Assembly (NCBI RefSeq): GCF_014203395.1
Contig: NZ_JACHIW010000003.1
Location: forward strand, 1-64,000
Reading direction: 5' to 3'
Origin: Saccharopolyspora phatthalungensis
GTDB lineage: Bacteria > Actinomycetota > Actinomycetes > Mycobacteriales > Pseudonocardiaceae
DNA: 64,000 nt
How positions within the stretch are numbered: position 1 is the stretch's first letter; every line of letters starts with the position of its first letter. Below the pieces are notes generated by a model that was given only the letters and a program-made list of their open reading frames with translations, had not been told where the DNA came from and searched no databases. The position numbers were made by a program, and so were the translations under genes. Positions 17,436 through 27,035 of this stretch are shown here, piece by piece.

Positions 17436-17984
17436 GTGACAGTGGAACAGCCGATGCGGTGGTTGGTCCTCGTGGTGCGGCTGCCGGCGCAGCCCTCGCG
17501 GCACCGGGTGGCGGTGTGGCGGGAGCTGCGTCGGGTCGGGGCGCTCTCGCTGGGTCAGGGCACCTGGGCGCTGCCGGACGTGCCCGGTGTGGCCGCCGGG
17601 GTGGCGCGGGCGATCGAGCTCGCCGAGCGGGGCTCAGGTGAGGTCGTCGTGCTGGCGGCAACCGGGCGCAAGGAACCCGATGCGGCGCGGCTGACGGCGA
17701 TGTTCACCGCCGAGCGGCAGGAGGAGTGGGCGGAGTTCCTCGCCGACTGCGGCAAGTTCGACGCCGAGATCGACAAGGAACTGCGCAACAACAAGCTGAC
17801 CATGGCCGAGCTGGAAGAGGAAGAGCAGAGCTTGGAGCGGCTGCGTCGCTGGTACCGCGACCTCAAGGCGCGCGACGTGTTCGGCGCCCCGGCGGCCACC
17901 GAGGCGCAGCAGCAACTGCAGCACTGCGCCGACCGGCTGGCCGACTACACGGAGCAGGTTTTCCAGGCATTGCACCAGATGTGA
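17436..17984 (+). CDS. ChrB-like chromate-resistance regulatory/accessory protein
   Basis: A 182-residue protein matching the ChrB N-terminal domain: RWLVLVVRLPAQPSRHRVAV, then WRELRRVGALSLGQGTWALP, which is the hallmark start of the family. The C-terminal half is a charged, coiled-coil-like helix (MAELEEEEQSLERLRRWYRD). The C-terminal chromate-sensing domain of full ChrB is missing. GTG 17436 lies about seven bases after a -10-like TACATT (17423-17428), so the mRNA may be leaderless; later in-frame starts are GTG 17442 and ATG 17454. The MFS gene 37 bases downstream is probably co-transcribed. Confidence 0.75.
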   Translation: MTVEQPMRWLVLVVRLPAQPSRHRVAVWRELRRVGALSLGQGTWALPDVPGVAAGVARAIELAERGSGEVVVLAATGRKEPDAARLTAMFTAERQEEWAEFLADCGKFDAEIDKELRNNKLTMAELEEEEQSLERLRRWYRDLKARDVFGAPAATEAQQQLQHCADRLADYTEQVFQALHQM

Positions 17985-18021
17985 TCGGACGTACCACAGT
18001 GGACGATGAGGTGATGTCCGG

Positions 18022-19197
18022 ATGTCGGACACCGAACCGGTGACCGGTCGGCGTGCCGGGCAGATTTTCCCGCTTTACGCGGCGGGATTCGTCACCGCCT
18101 TCGGCGCGCACAGCATCGCCGCCGGGCTGGGCGCCTACACCGGCTTCGCCTCGCTGCTCACGTTGGGTCTGCTGCTTGCCGTCTACGACGGCGCCGAGAT
18201 CGTCCTCAAGCCGGTTTTCGGCGCGGTCGCCGACCGGATCGGGCCGCGACCGGTGCTTTTCGGTGGGCTGCTCGGGTTCGCGGCGGCCTCGGCCGGATTC
18301 GTGCTCGCCGGTGACCCGGCGGCGGTAGGGCTGGCCCGCTTCGGGCAGGGTGCCGCGGCCGCCGCTTTCTCCCCGGCCGCCGGCGCGCTGGTCGCCCGGC
18401 TGGCGCCGGATTCGCGACACGGCCGTGCGTTCGGCGGCTACGGAGCGTGGAAGGGCCTCGGTTACACGCTCGGCCCCGTGCTGGGCGGGGTCCTGATCAC
18501 CATCGGCGGGTTCGACCTGCTCTTCGGCACGCTCGCCGGGCTTGCGGTCGCGGTGCTCGCCTGGGCGGCCCTGTTCGTCCCGAAGGTGCCGCCGCTACCG
18601 CGGGCCCGTCAGACCCTGCTGGACCTGACCCGCCGCCTCACCGCCCCCGGGTTCCTGCGGCCGACCGCGGCGTTGGCGGGCGCGACCGCCGCATTGGCGG
18701 TGGGTGTCGGGTTCCTGCCGGTGGCCGGCGCGGCCAATGGGCTGGGCCCGCTGCTCACGGGCGCGGCGGTATCGGTGCTGGCCGCGACCGCCGCACTGAT
18801 GCAGCCGTGGGTCGGACGGCTGCGCGATGCGGGGCGGCTGCCCGATGTTCCCGGCATGGCAGGCGGTCTCGCGGCGGCTGTGGCCGGACTGCTCGTGGCG
18901 GCGCTGGTGCCCGGGATTCTCGGGATCCTCGTGGGCGCGGTCGCCATCGGTTTCGGTACCGGGGTGGTCACGCCATTGGGCTTCGCGCACCTGGCAGCGT
19001 CGACGCCGCGGGAACGCCTCGGCCAGACGATGGGTTCGGCGGAGGTCGGGCGCGAGCTGGGCGATGCGGGCGGTCCGTTGCTGGTCGGCGCGCTCGCCGC
19101 CGCGGCTACCCTGGGCCTGGGACTGGCCGGTCTGGCGCTCGTCCTGTTCGCGCTGGTCGTGGTGATCGGACGCGAACCGAAATCGCCGGATTCCTGA
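18022..19197 (+). CDS. MFS transporter
   Basis: A 391-residue major-facilitator protein with 12 predicted helices. The loop 2-3 signature reads GAVADRIGPRPVLFGG and the second-half equivalent is weaker. Helix content is continuous and the tail short. It is paired with the ChrB-like gene upstream. ChrB-MFS pairs occur in actinomycetes, and the transporter may expel chromate or another oxyanion, but MFS sequence alone does not define the substrate. Confidence 0.87.
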   Translation: MSDTEPVTGRRAGQIFPLYAAGFVTAFGAHSIAAGLGAYTGFASLLTLGLLLAVYDGAEIVLKPVFGAVADRIGPRPVLFGGLLGFAAASAGFVLAGDPAAVGLARFGQGAAAAAFSPAAGALVARLAPDSRHGRAFGGYGAWKGLGYTLGPVLGGVLITIGGFDLLFGTLAGLAVAVLAWAALFVPKVPPLPRARQTLLDLTRRLTAPGFLRPTAALAGATAALAVGVGFLPVAGAANGLGPLLTGAAVSVLAATAALMQPWVGRLRDAGRLPDVPGMAGGLAAAVAGLLVAALVPGILGILVGAVAIGFGTGVVTPLGFAHLAASTPRERLGQTMGSAEVGRELGDAGGPLLVGALAAAATLGLGLAGLALVLFALVVVIGREPKSPDS

Positions 19198-19401
19198 TCC
19201 CGGCGTCCGGCCGGGTTGCCCAGGCGCGCCGGGTTTTTGACCTCGCAACCAGCGTCGCCGCGGCGTATTCTCATCGGGCGGTGCTGCGGTCCAGGCCTCA
19301 GCGCCACGCAACACCCGAAAGATGCTGGGGCCGTTGACCATTCGGCCACAGCGTCACGGGGATGCACGCCTGGTGCCCGGTGCAGTCTGGACGGGCATAT
19401 T

Positions 19402-19505
19402 CCTAGCGGACATCCGGCAACCGGAGCGGCACCGCCGCCGTGCCTGGCGCGGGCGCCCACCCGGCTGGCGGTTCTGGCCGCTAGGGGTAACCACCAGCCG
19501 TGCCG
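19402..19505 (+). ncRNA. Candidate structured RNA in a 508-base gap
   Basis: The gap 19198-19705 has no convincing gene. Inside it, CCTAGCGG (19402-19409) and CCGCTAGG (19478-19485) pair perfectly and enclose two perfect hairpins: TCCGG-CAA-CCGGA (19413-19425) and GGCAC-(7)-GTGCC (19428-19444). A possible CGGG/CCCG hairpin follows at 19450-19463. A strong terminator hairpin follows at 19506-19551. This looks like a multi-branched RNA ending in an intrinsic terminator: a small RNA, or a leader of the methyltransferase at 19706. I could not match it to a riboswitch family I know. Confidence 0.4.
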
Positions 19506-19551
19506 GCCGGTGGTGAGACGGGCGAGGGGGCCGCCTCACCACCGGCTTTTT
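19506..19551 (+). terminator. Intrinsic terminator hairpin
   Basis: GCCGGTGGTGAG (19506-19517) pairs perfectly with CTCACCACCGGC (19535-19546), a 12-bp stem with a 17-base loop, followed at once by TTTTT (19547-19551). The T-tract places it as a plus-strand terminator. It could end the MFS transcript or the structured RNA candidate immediately upstream; if the latter is a leader, it could act as an attenuator for the downstream methyltransferase. Confidence 0.7.
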
Positions 19552-19705
19552 CGTGCGCTGGTTGCAGATCCAGGCCGAACCGATCGAGTGAATTTCGGCG
19601 GGACTGGGTCGGCGAAAAAGCGACCCAGCGAACGGATTCCGCCGCCCCGCGCGGTGGATGTGCGAGGATGCGGCGCACCCGTCGACGCCGAGCGCGAGGT
19701 CACCA

Positions 19706-20503
19706 ATGCCTGACCAGTCCGATTGGACACCGGACCACATCGACATCGAGTTGCCGAGCGCGGCACGCATCTACGACTGGTTGCTAGGCGGTGGGCACAA
19801 CTTCGCCGTCGACCGGGCGGTCGCCAAGAAGGTGCTAGAGGTGCAGCCGAACGGACTGCGAATCGCCCGCTCGAACCGCGCTTTCCTGGATCGCGCGGTT
19901 CGTTACCTGGTTTCGCAGGGCATCACGCAGTTCCTGGACCTCGGCTCGGGCATTCCCACGGCGGGGAATGTGCACGAGGTGGCGCAGCGCGCCAATCCGG
20001 AGTGCCGCGTGGTTTACGTCGACTACGATCCGGTCGCGGTGGCGCACAGTCGGCTGATGCTGGGCGACAACGACCGCGCGGCCGTAGTCGACGCCGACAT
20101 CTGCGAGCCGCGGAAGGTGTTCCGAGCGCCCGAAACCCGACGGCTGCTCGATCTGGACCGGCCGGTCGCGCTGCTGACCGTCGCGGTCTTCCACTTCGTC
20201 GCCGACCAGCGGCGGCCGAAGGAGGTCCTGGCCGAATACGTGGCCCGATTGCCGGCCGGCCGCTACGTCGCGCTGTCGCACCTGACCGCCGATCAGATGC
20301 CCACCGAGATGTCGGGCGTGGTGACGGCGATGCAAGACAGCCGCGATCCGATGTACTTCCGCAGCTACGCGGAGATCTTGGACATGTTCACCGGGCTCGA
20401 ACTGGTGCCGCCCGGCCTCGTCGACGCTCCTAGCTGGCACCGGGAGGTCGGCGATGACGACGACCAGAAGGGCATCTACGCCGGAGTGGCCCGCAAGAAC
20501 TAG
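19706..20503 (+). CDS. SAM-dependent methyltransferase, DUF574 family
   Basis: A 265-residue actinobacterial S-adenosylmethionine methyltransferase of the DUF574/PF04672 type. The opening PSAARIYDWLLGGGHNFAVD is the strong family signature. SAM binding is by FLDLGSGIPTAGNVHEVAQ, with the acidic strand VVYVDYDPVAV and the ADICEP loop. Streptomyces genomes carry dozens of these and their substrates are mostly unknown. ATG 19706 gives the canonical N-terminus. The gene follows the structured RNA/terminator region. Confidence 0.92.
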   Translation: MPDQSDWTPDHIDIELPSAARIYDWLLGGGHNFAVDRAVAKKVLEVQPNGLRIARSNRAFLDRAVRYLVSQGITQFLDLGSGIPTAGNVHEVAQRANPECRVVYVDYDPVAVAHSRLMLGDNDRAAVVDADICEPRKVFRAPETRRLLDLDRPVALLTVAVFHFVADQRRPKEVLAEYVARLPAGRYVALSHLTADQMPTEMSGVVTAMQDSRDPMYFRSYAEILDMFTGLELVPPGLVDAPSWHREVGDDDDQKGIYAGVARKN

Positions 20504-20565
20504 CCCCGCGGAACGGCGCAGCCGCTGCCGTCGGCCGAAATTCGTTGTGGTTGCGGCAGCCCAGG

Positions 20566-22107
<1,542 letters not shown>

Positions 22108-22285
22108 GGTACCTCCGGCGGGTGCGTCCGAGGCGCTATTCGAATGTGGGTGACCTCTTCAGGATCCCATTGACAAGGGTATCCGGCAGAGCGTCCGAAA
22201 GCGGGGAATTTCGTCATGCCCGTCGCTTGCGCCACCGTGCCGGAGTCCACTGCGGACGGTCAGATAGGACACAGTGGATAGTGGG

Positions 22286-22852
22286 TCAGTCCTCGGTCCT
22301 GCCGGAGGCCGGCCCGTTGGGCAGGTCGCCCTGCCGGATGCGGTAGACCTGCAACGCGGTGTCGTAGTACTTGGTCGTTTCGCCCACCCACTCCATGCCG
22401 ATGCGTTCGGCGGTGGCGATCGCGCGGGTGTTGTCGGGCCGGGCCAGCGCGAAGATCTCGTCGATGTCGTAGGTGAACGCCCAGCGGAGGAGGGCAGCGG
22501 CGGCTTCGGTGGCGTAGCCGTGGCCCCATGCCTCCGGGCGCAGCTGCCAGGTCAGCTCCAGGTCATGGTCGTACGGGGGCAGCGTCCGCAGCACCAGGCC
22601 GCCGACCACCGCGTCGTCGCAGCGCCGCTGCATCGCCCACCGCCCGGTGGGCGGTACCAGGTTGGGCTGCGACTCGGTCCAGGACTGCACCACGGCGCGC
22701 ATCGCGGTCAGGTCGGCGACGTTGGCGATGACGGGCGTGAGCCATTCGGTCACCTCCGGGCGGCCGTAGAGCGCCAACGCGGCCTGGACGTCGGCGTCGC
22801 TGGTGGTCCAGTCGCGCACGATCAGGCGATCGGTGATCAAGGGAGGCTGCAT
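22286..22852 (-). CDS. GNAT family N-acetyltransferase
   Basis: A 188-residue RimJ/RimL-like acetyltransferase. It opens with LITDRLIVRDWTTSDAD, the usual RimJ start, and carries the acetyl-CoA pyrophosphate-loop region RPEAWGHGYATEAAAALLRWAF and the RPDNTRAIATAERIGMEWVG motif. ATG 22852 follows GAGGG and gives a normal length; the frame is open upstream without homology. The substrate (a protein N-terminus or small molecule) is unknown. The 290 bases between this gene and the next hold nothing I recognise. Confidence 0.9.
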   Translation of the reverse strand: MQPPLITDRLIVRDWTTSDADVQAALALYGRPEVTEWLTPVIANVADLTAMRAVVQSWTESQPNLVPPTGRWAMQRRCDDAVVGGLVLRTLPPYDHDLELTWQLRPEAWGHGYATEAAAALLRWAFTYDIDEIFALARPDNTRAIATAERIGMEWVGETTKYYDTALQVYRIRQGDLPNGPASGRTED

Positions 22853-23143
22853 GGTCGCCCTCGCCTTCAGCAGCGACGCAGGGGGAGAACACCTGATTCT
22901 AGTTCGCCGATCCGTCGAGGCCCATCGCTGATCCGGCGAGGGGCCGCGGTCGCGCAAGGCCCGTCGATTAAGTCTATTCCTTCAGCGGTGGTCGAAACTG
23001 TTCTGGCGACGCTTGACCAAGCCGCGCGTTCCTGACGGCGGACACCCATGAACCCGTGTCAGGGTTCGGCCGGTAGCGGGGCCACGTGCCGGTGTGGGCA
23101 CGCGGCTCGGCCGCGGGGAAGGGGGCGACCGTAAGGTGGCCAG

Positions 23144-23542
23144 ATGCCCGTCAAGCGCCCGAACCCCGCGCGGTGGCTGTACTACCAGTACGGCGGCAAG
23201 CTCCCGGACCGCTATCGCGAGTGGGTGCTGCGCGAGGCCACCTGCAAGACGTGGGTGCTGCGGGTGCTGGTCCGGGGTCTGATCCAGGTCGCTCCGCTGG
23301 GTGCGGTGCTGTTCATGGGACTCGGTCTGCTGGGTGGGGCGTGGCCGATCGCCGCTGGCGCGCTGCTGCTGGGCATCCTCGTGGTGGCCCGCATCGTGCT
23401 GACCAATGCGGTGGACAACGTCGACGCGCGCCTTATCCGTTACGGTTACCCGCCCGGTCACGGTTCCGCGGTCCGGCGGCAGCGCGACGCCGAAGCCACC
23501 GAGCGCTATCGCGCGGTCTGGCGTCAACCGCCGTCGGAGTAG
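23144..23542 (+). CDS. DUF5313 family membrane protein
   Basis: A 132-residue small membrane protein of the actinobacterial DUF5313 type: KRPNPARWLYYQYGGKLPDR, then YREWVLREATCKTWVLRVLV, then two closely spaced hydrophobic helices (GLIQVAPLGAVLFMGLGLLG and WPIAAGALLLGILVVARIVL) and a charged tail ending in YRAVWRQPPSE. The function is unknown. ATG 23144 matches the family start. Confidence 0.8.
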   Translation: MPVKRPNPARWLYYQYGGKLPDRYREWVLREATCKTWVLRVLVRGLIQVAPLGAVLFMGLGLLGGAWPIAAGALLLGILVVARIVLTNAVDNVDARLIRYGYPPGHGSAVRRQRDAEATERYRAVWRQPPSE

Positions 23543-23698
23543 TTGGGTCGCCCGCAGACCCAGTAGCGCCTTCGCGCGTCAGGTACCGCATAGCTTCCGG
23601 CGACACCAGCATGGCCTGCTGCAGCTGGGTGCCCTTCGAGGCCACCGGTATGCACGCTATTCGGCATGAGCGGATGTCCCGCCTGAACACCCGAGGCG

Positions 23699-24523
23699 CT
23701 ACGGGGCACCAGTGCGGATCACCGCGACCGGACACGGTGCGTGGTGCAGCACCCCGTTGGCCACCGAGCCGAGCAGCAGTCCGGCGAAACCACCGCGCCC
23801 GCGGTGGCCGACCACCAGCAGCTGAGCCTGCCGGGCGGCGTCGCACAGCGTTGAAACCGGATGCTGGTTGGCGACCTCGCGATGCACCGTGACGTCCGGG
23901 TAGTCGGCGCACCAGCCGGAGAGCTGTTCGGCAAGGTGCAGGTCGGCCCGATTCTGGATCTCCTGCCGGTCTGGCGCCGGGTAGGCGCCGACGGTGAAGT
24001 AGGCGTCCGGCAGCGCCTGCACCGCGACGAGGTCCGTCTGCCGCCGACTCGCGGCGTCGAATGCGTAGTGCACCGCGATGCGGCTGCCCGGTGAGTTGTC
24101 CACTCCGACGACCACTGGGCCCGGCACCGTTGCGTGGCCGCGCACCACGACGACCGGGCAACGTGCATGCGCGGCCACGGACGTGCTGATGGCGCCGAGC
24201 AACGCGTCCCGGAACACGCCGTGCCCGCGCGATCCGACGACGACCAGTTGGGCGGTGTCGGAGCGGCGGACCAGTTCCTCGGCCGGGTGCCCGACGGCGA
24301 CTTCGTCGGTGATCGTCAATTCGGGGTACTCGCGGTGGCAGCGCTCGGCGATGTCGCGGACCGCCTGCTTGGCGAAGTCTTCGCGGGCCGGGTCGTCGTT
24401 GACCAGGACCAGGTGCGCCGGAACGGCCAGCCGCGCCGCCTCGGCGGCGGCCCACAACGCGGCCTGTACGGATGACTCCGAACCGTCGACGCCCACCACC
24501 ACGGACTGCTTCGACCTCGCCAT
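23699..24523 (-). CDS. Universal stress protein, tandem UspA domains
   Basis: A 274-residue protein with two UspA folds. Domain 1 opens VVVGVDGSESSVQAALWAA and carries the ATP-binding VVGSRGHGVFRDALLGAIST. Domain 2 opens VVVGVDNSPGSRIAVHYAFD and carries VVGHRGRGGFAGLLLGSVAN. Both G-x2-G-x9-G[S/T]-type loops look intact, so ATP binding is expected. ATG 24523 is preceded by GGGGGCG. Tandem UspA proteins in actinobacteria respond to hypoxia or stationary phase. The 156 bases downstream to the DUF5313 gene contain no gene. Confidence 0.93.
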   Translation of the reverse strand: MARSKQSVVVGVDGSESSVQAALWAAAEAARLAVPAHLVLVNDDPAREDFAKQAVRDIAERCHREYPELTITDEVAVGHPAEELVRRSDTAQLVVVGSRGHGVFRDALLGAISTSVAAHARCPVVVVRGHATVPGPVVVGVDNSPGSRIAVHYAFDAASRRQTDLVAVQALPDAYFTVGAYPAPDRQEIQNRADLHLAEQLSGWCADYPDVTVHREVANQHPVSTLCDAARQAQLLVVGHRGRGGFAGLLLGSVANGVLHHAPCPVAVIRTGAP

Positions 24524-24683
24524 GTCCGATCGCCCCCTTACCAGCACTCTGCGGACCCGTGTCCGCCGGTGGTAGGGCCGATGGGCCCCGCGCGAAGGCG
24601 GCAAAACCGCGATAACACCGCGATAACGCCGTCCTGGCGCACCCGCGCGACAGCACGCCGACCAGCGCATTTAGGATCGGTTG

Positions 24684-25934
24684 GTGTCCGATGAGCTGAG
24701 TCCCGCAACGATCTTCCGCGCCGGTACCCGCCTGCGGCAGGTGGTCCGGCGCACTCCGTTGGAACCGAGCAGCCGCCTGACCAGCGAGCTTGGCGTCCCG
24801 GTGCGGCTCAAGCGGGAGGACCTGCAGGTCTGCCGCTCCTACAAGGTGCGCGGCGCGTACAACCTGATTTCCTCCTTGGGTCCGGACGAGCGGGAGCGCG
24901 GGGTGGTGTGCGCGAGCGCGGGCAACCATGCGCAGGGCGTGGCGTTCGCCTGCCGTGAGCTGAAGATCAACGGCCGGGTGTACCTCCCGGCGAATACGCC
25001 CCGGCAGAAGCGGCGGCGGATCGCGGAGATCGGTGGCCCGTGGGTCGAGCCGGTGATCGTAGGCAGCTCATTCGACGAGGCCAGCGTCGCATCGCGCGAG
25101 GACAGCCGGTGCACCGGCGCGATCTACGTGCACCCCTTCGACGACCCGCGGACCATCGCCGGGCAGGGCACGGTCGGCCTGGAGATCGCCGAGCAGCACG
25201 ACGGCCCGATCGACACCGTGATCGTGCCGGTTGGCGGCGGCGGGCTGCTGGCTGGCGTGGTGCTGTGGCTCAAGGAGCACTTCCCCGAGGTGCGGGTGAT
25301 CGGTGCCGAACCGGCCGGGGCGGCCAGCATGCGCGCGGCGCTGGACCACGGCGGGCCGGTTGCCCTGCCATCGGTGGACACGTTCGTCGATGGCGCGGCG
25401 GTCGGGCGCGTCGGCGACGTCGGATTCCGGGTGGTGCGGGAACTGGTCGACGAGTTGGTAGCGGTGCCCGAAGGCGCGGTGTGCACCGAGATGATCGAGC
25501 TCTACCAGACCGAGGGGATCATCGCCGAGCCCGCCGGAGCGCTGGCCAGCGCGGCGGCGCGGCTGCCACTGGAGCGCCCGGCCAAGGGGCCGGTGGTGTG
25601 CGTGGTCTCCGGCGGCAACAACGACCTGAGCCGCTACGGCGAGGTCGTCGAACGCTCGTTGGTGCACGAAGGGCTGCGGCACTACTTCCTGGTGACGTTC
25701 CCGCAGGAACCGGGCGCGCTGCGGCACTTCCTGGACGACGTGCTCGACGCGGGCCAGGACATCGTCGCGTTCGAGTACGTGAAGAAGAACAACCGGGAAA
25801 CCGGCCCGGCGCTGGTGGGCATCGAGCTCGACCGCGCCGACGAGCTGGACGGGCTGCTGAAGCGGATGAAGGAATCGCCGCTGCAGATCGAGCAGGTCTC
25901 GCCCGGTTCACCGCTGTTCTCGTTCCTGGTTTAG
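24684..25934 (+). CDS. ilvA: Threonine ammonia-lyase (threonine dehydratase)
   Basis: A 416-residue PLP enzyme deaminating threonine to 2-oxobutyrate, the first step to isoleucine. The PLP lysine is K54 in CRSYKVRGAYN, the serine loop is ASAGNHAQGVAFACR and the phosphate-binding loop is VGGGGLLAG. A single C-terminal ACT-like regulatory half (HYFLVTFPQEPGALRHFLDD) makes it the shorter actinobacterial form. A -10-like TAGGAT (24672-24677) lies about seven bases before GTG 24684, so a leaderless transcript is likely; TTG 24681 is the alternative. Confidence 0.93.
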   Translation: MSDELSPATIFRAGTRLRQVVRRTPLEPSSRLTSELGVPVRLKREDLQVCRSYKVRGAYNLISSLGPDERERGVVCASAGNHAQGVAFACRELKINGRVYLPANTPRQKRRRIAEIGGPWVEPVIVGSSFDEASVASREDSRCTGAIYVHPFDDPRTIAGQGTVGLEIAEQHDGPIDTVIVPVGGGGLLAGVVLWLKEHFPEVRVIGAEPAGAASMRAALDHGGPVALPSVDTFVDGAAVGRVGDVGFRVVRELVDELVAVPEGAVCTEMIELYQTEGIIAEPAGALASAAARLPLERPAKGPVVCVVSGGNNDLSRYGEVVERSLVHEGLRHYFLVTFPQEPGALRHFLDDVLDAGQDIVAFEYVKKNNRETGPALVGIELDRADELDGLLKRMKESPLQIEQVSPGSPLFSFLV

Positions 25935-25985
25935 CGAGTGTGAGTCCCACACCGCAAGTGGCTTACGCCGCTTATAGGGCAGACC

Positions 25986-26873
25986 CTAGTTTTGCAACGG
26001 CAGCAGTTCTTCGGTGAACCGGTGCAGGAAGTCGTCGAACGAGCCCGTCGGGTCGGCGGGTCTGATGACGAACTTGGTCAGGCCCGCCGCCAGGTGGCCC
26101 TCCACCATCCGCCGGGCGTCGGGCCAGCTGGCGGCCACCAGTTCGGCCGGATCGGCGTCCGGGCGGCGGTCGCGCACGCTGGCGAGCAGGTCGGCCGGGA
26201 TGCCGTCGGTGGCCACCGGGATGCTGATGCCGTAGTGGTCGGCCTCGATCTCGCGGCCGGCTTCGGCGGCAGCGGCCTCGATCGCCTGTCGGCCGTGCCG
26301 GGTTTCGCCGGGGGACAGCAAGCTCGCCAGCCAGCCGTCGCCGTAGCGGCCGACGCGGCACAGCCCGGCCGGTGAGCTGCCACCGAGCCAGATATCCACC
26401 GGCTTGGCCGGTCTCGGGCCGATCGACGCGTCCTCGATGTCGAAGAACTCGCCGTGGTGGGTGACCTCGTCCTGCGTCAGCAGTCGGCGCACGAGGTGCA
26501 GCGATTCGTCGAACACCGCGCCGCGTCGCCCGGGCGGCACCGCGAACAGGTCGCGTTCGCGGCGGCGGTCCGGGCGCAGCCCGAATACCGGCAGCACCCG
26601 GCGCGGTGCCAGCCCGGCCAGCGTGGCCAGTTGCTTGGCGACCAGCACTGGGTGCCTGCCCGGCAGTACGGCCACTCCCGTGCCGACCTTGAGCCTGGCG
26701 GTGCGGGCGAGCGCGTGCGTCATCCCGATGAACGGGTCGACCTGCGGCGAGTAGATGAACTCCGACAGCCACAGCGAATCCACCCCGGCCGCTTCGAGCC
26801 GGTCGACGATGTCGGCGAAGACATCAGGGGTGCCGTGCTGCGCACCGAGCCCCACTCCGATTCGAATCTTCAT
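25986..26873 (-). CDS. LLM-class F420/flavin-dependent oxidoreductase
   Basis: A 295-residue luciferase-like (bacterial luciferase fold) oxidoreductase. The start MKIRIGVGLGAQ, the ARTARLKVGTGVAVLPGRHP strand and the KPVDIWLGGSSPAGLCRVGR block are typical of F420-dependent LLM proteins. Cofactor (F420 or FMN) and substrate are not fixed by sequence. ATG 26873 gives the expected start, although the frame stays open for another 160 bases. It may be co-transcribed with the PhoD-like gene upstream. Confidence 0.87.
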   Translation of the reverse strand: MKIRIGVGLGAQHGTPDVFADIVDRLEAAGVDSLWLSEFIYSPQVDPFIGMTHALARTARLKVGTGVAVLPGRHPVLVAKQLATLAGLAPRRVLPVFGLRPDRRRERDLFAVPPGRRGAVFDESLHLVRRLLTQDEVTHHGEFFDIEDASIGPRPAKPVDIWLGGSSPAGLCRVGRYGDGWLASLLSPGETRHGRQAIEAAAAEAGREIEADHYGISIPVATDGIPADLLASVRDRRPDADPAELVAASWPDARRMVEGHLAAGLTKFVIRPADPTGSFDDFLHRFTEELLPLQN

Positions 26874-27035
26874 CGTTCCATCGGACCACAACCGCGTGCG
26901 GTCAGGGGATGTGCGGCACGAAATCGAAATGGCGATCTTGCCGTCCGGCGACATCAAGCCGGTCGCGGAGAACCGCGGACAGCGCGTCCTGGGCAGCGAC
27001 GCCGACGACCGGCCGGACAGGTCCACAAAGGACAT

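Noticed and set aside
19402..19505. Resemblance to a SAM-IV riboswitch (CCGGCAACC element)
   Set aside because: The paired GGTCATGAG / GTGACGACC elements and the pseudoknot arm of that class are missing; only the short CCGGCAACC core matches.
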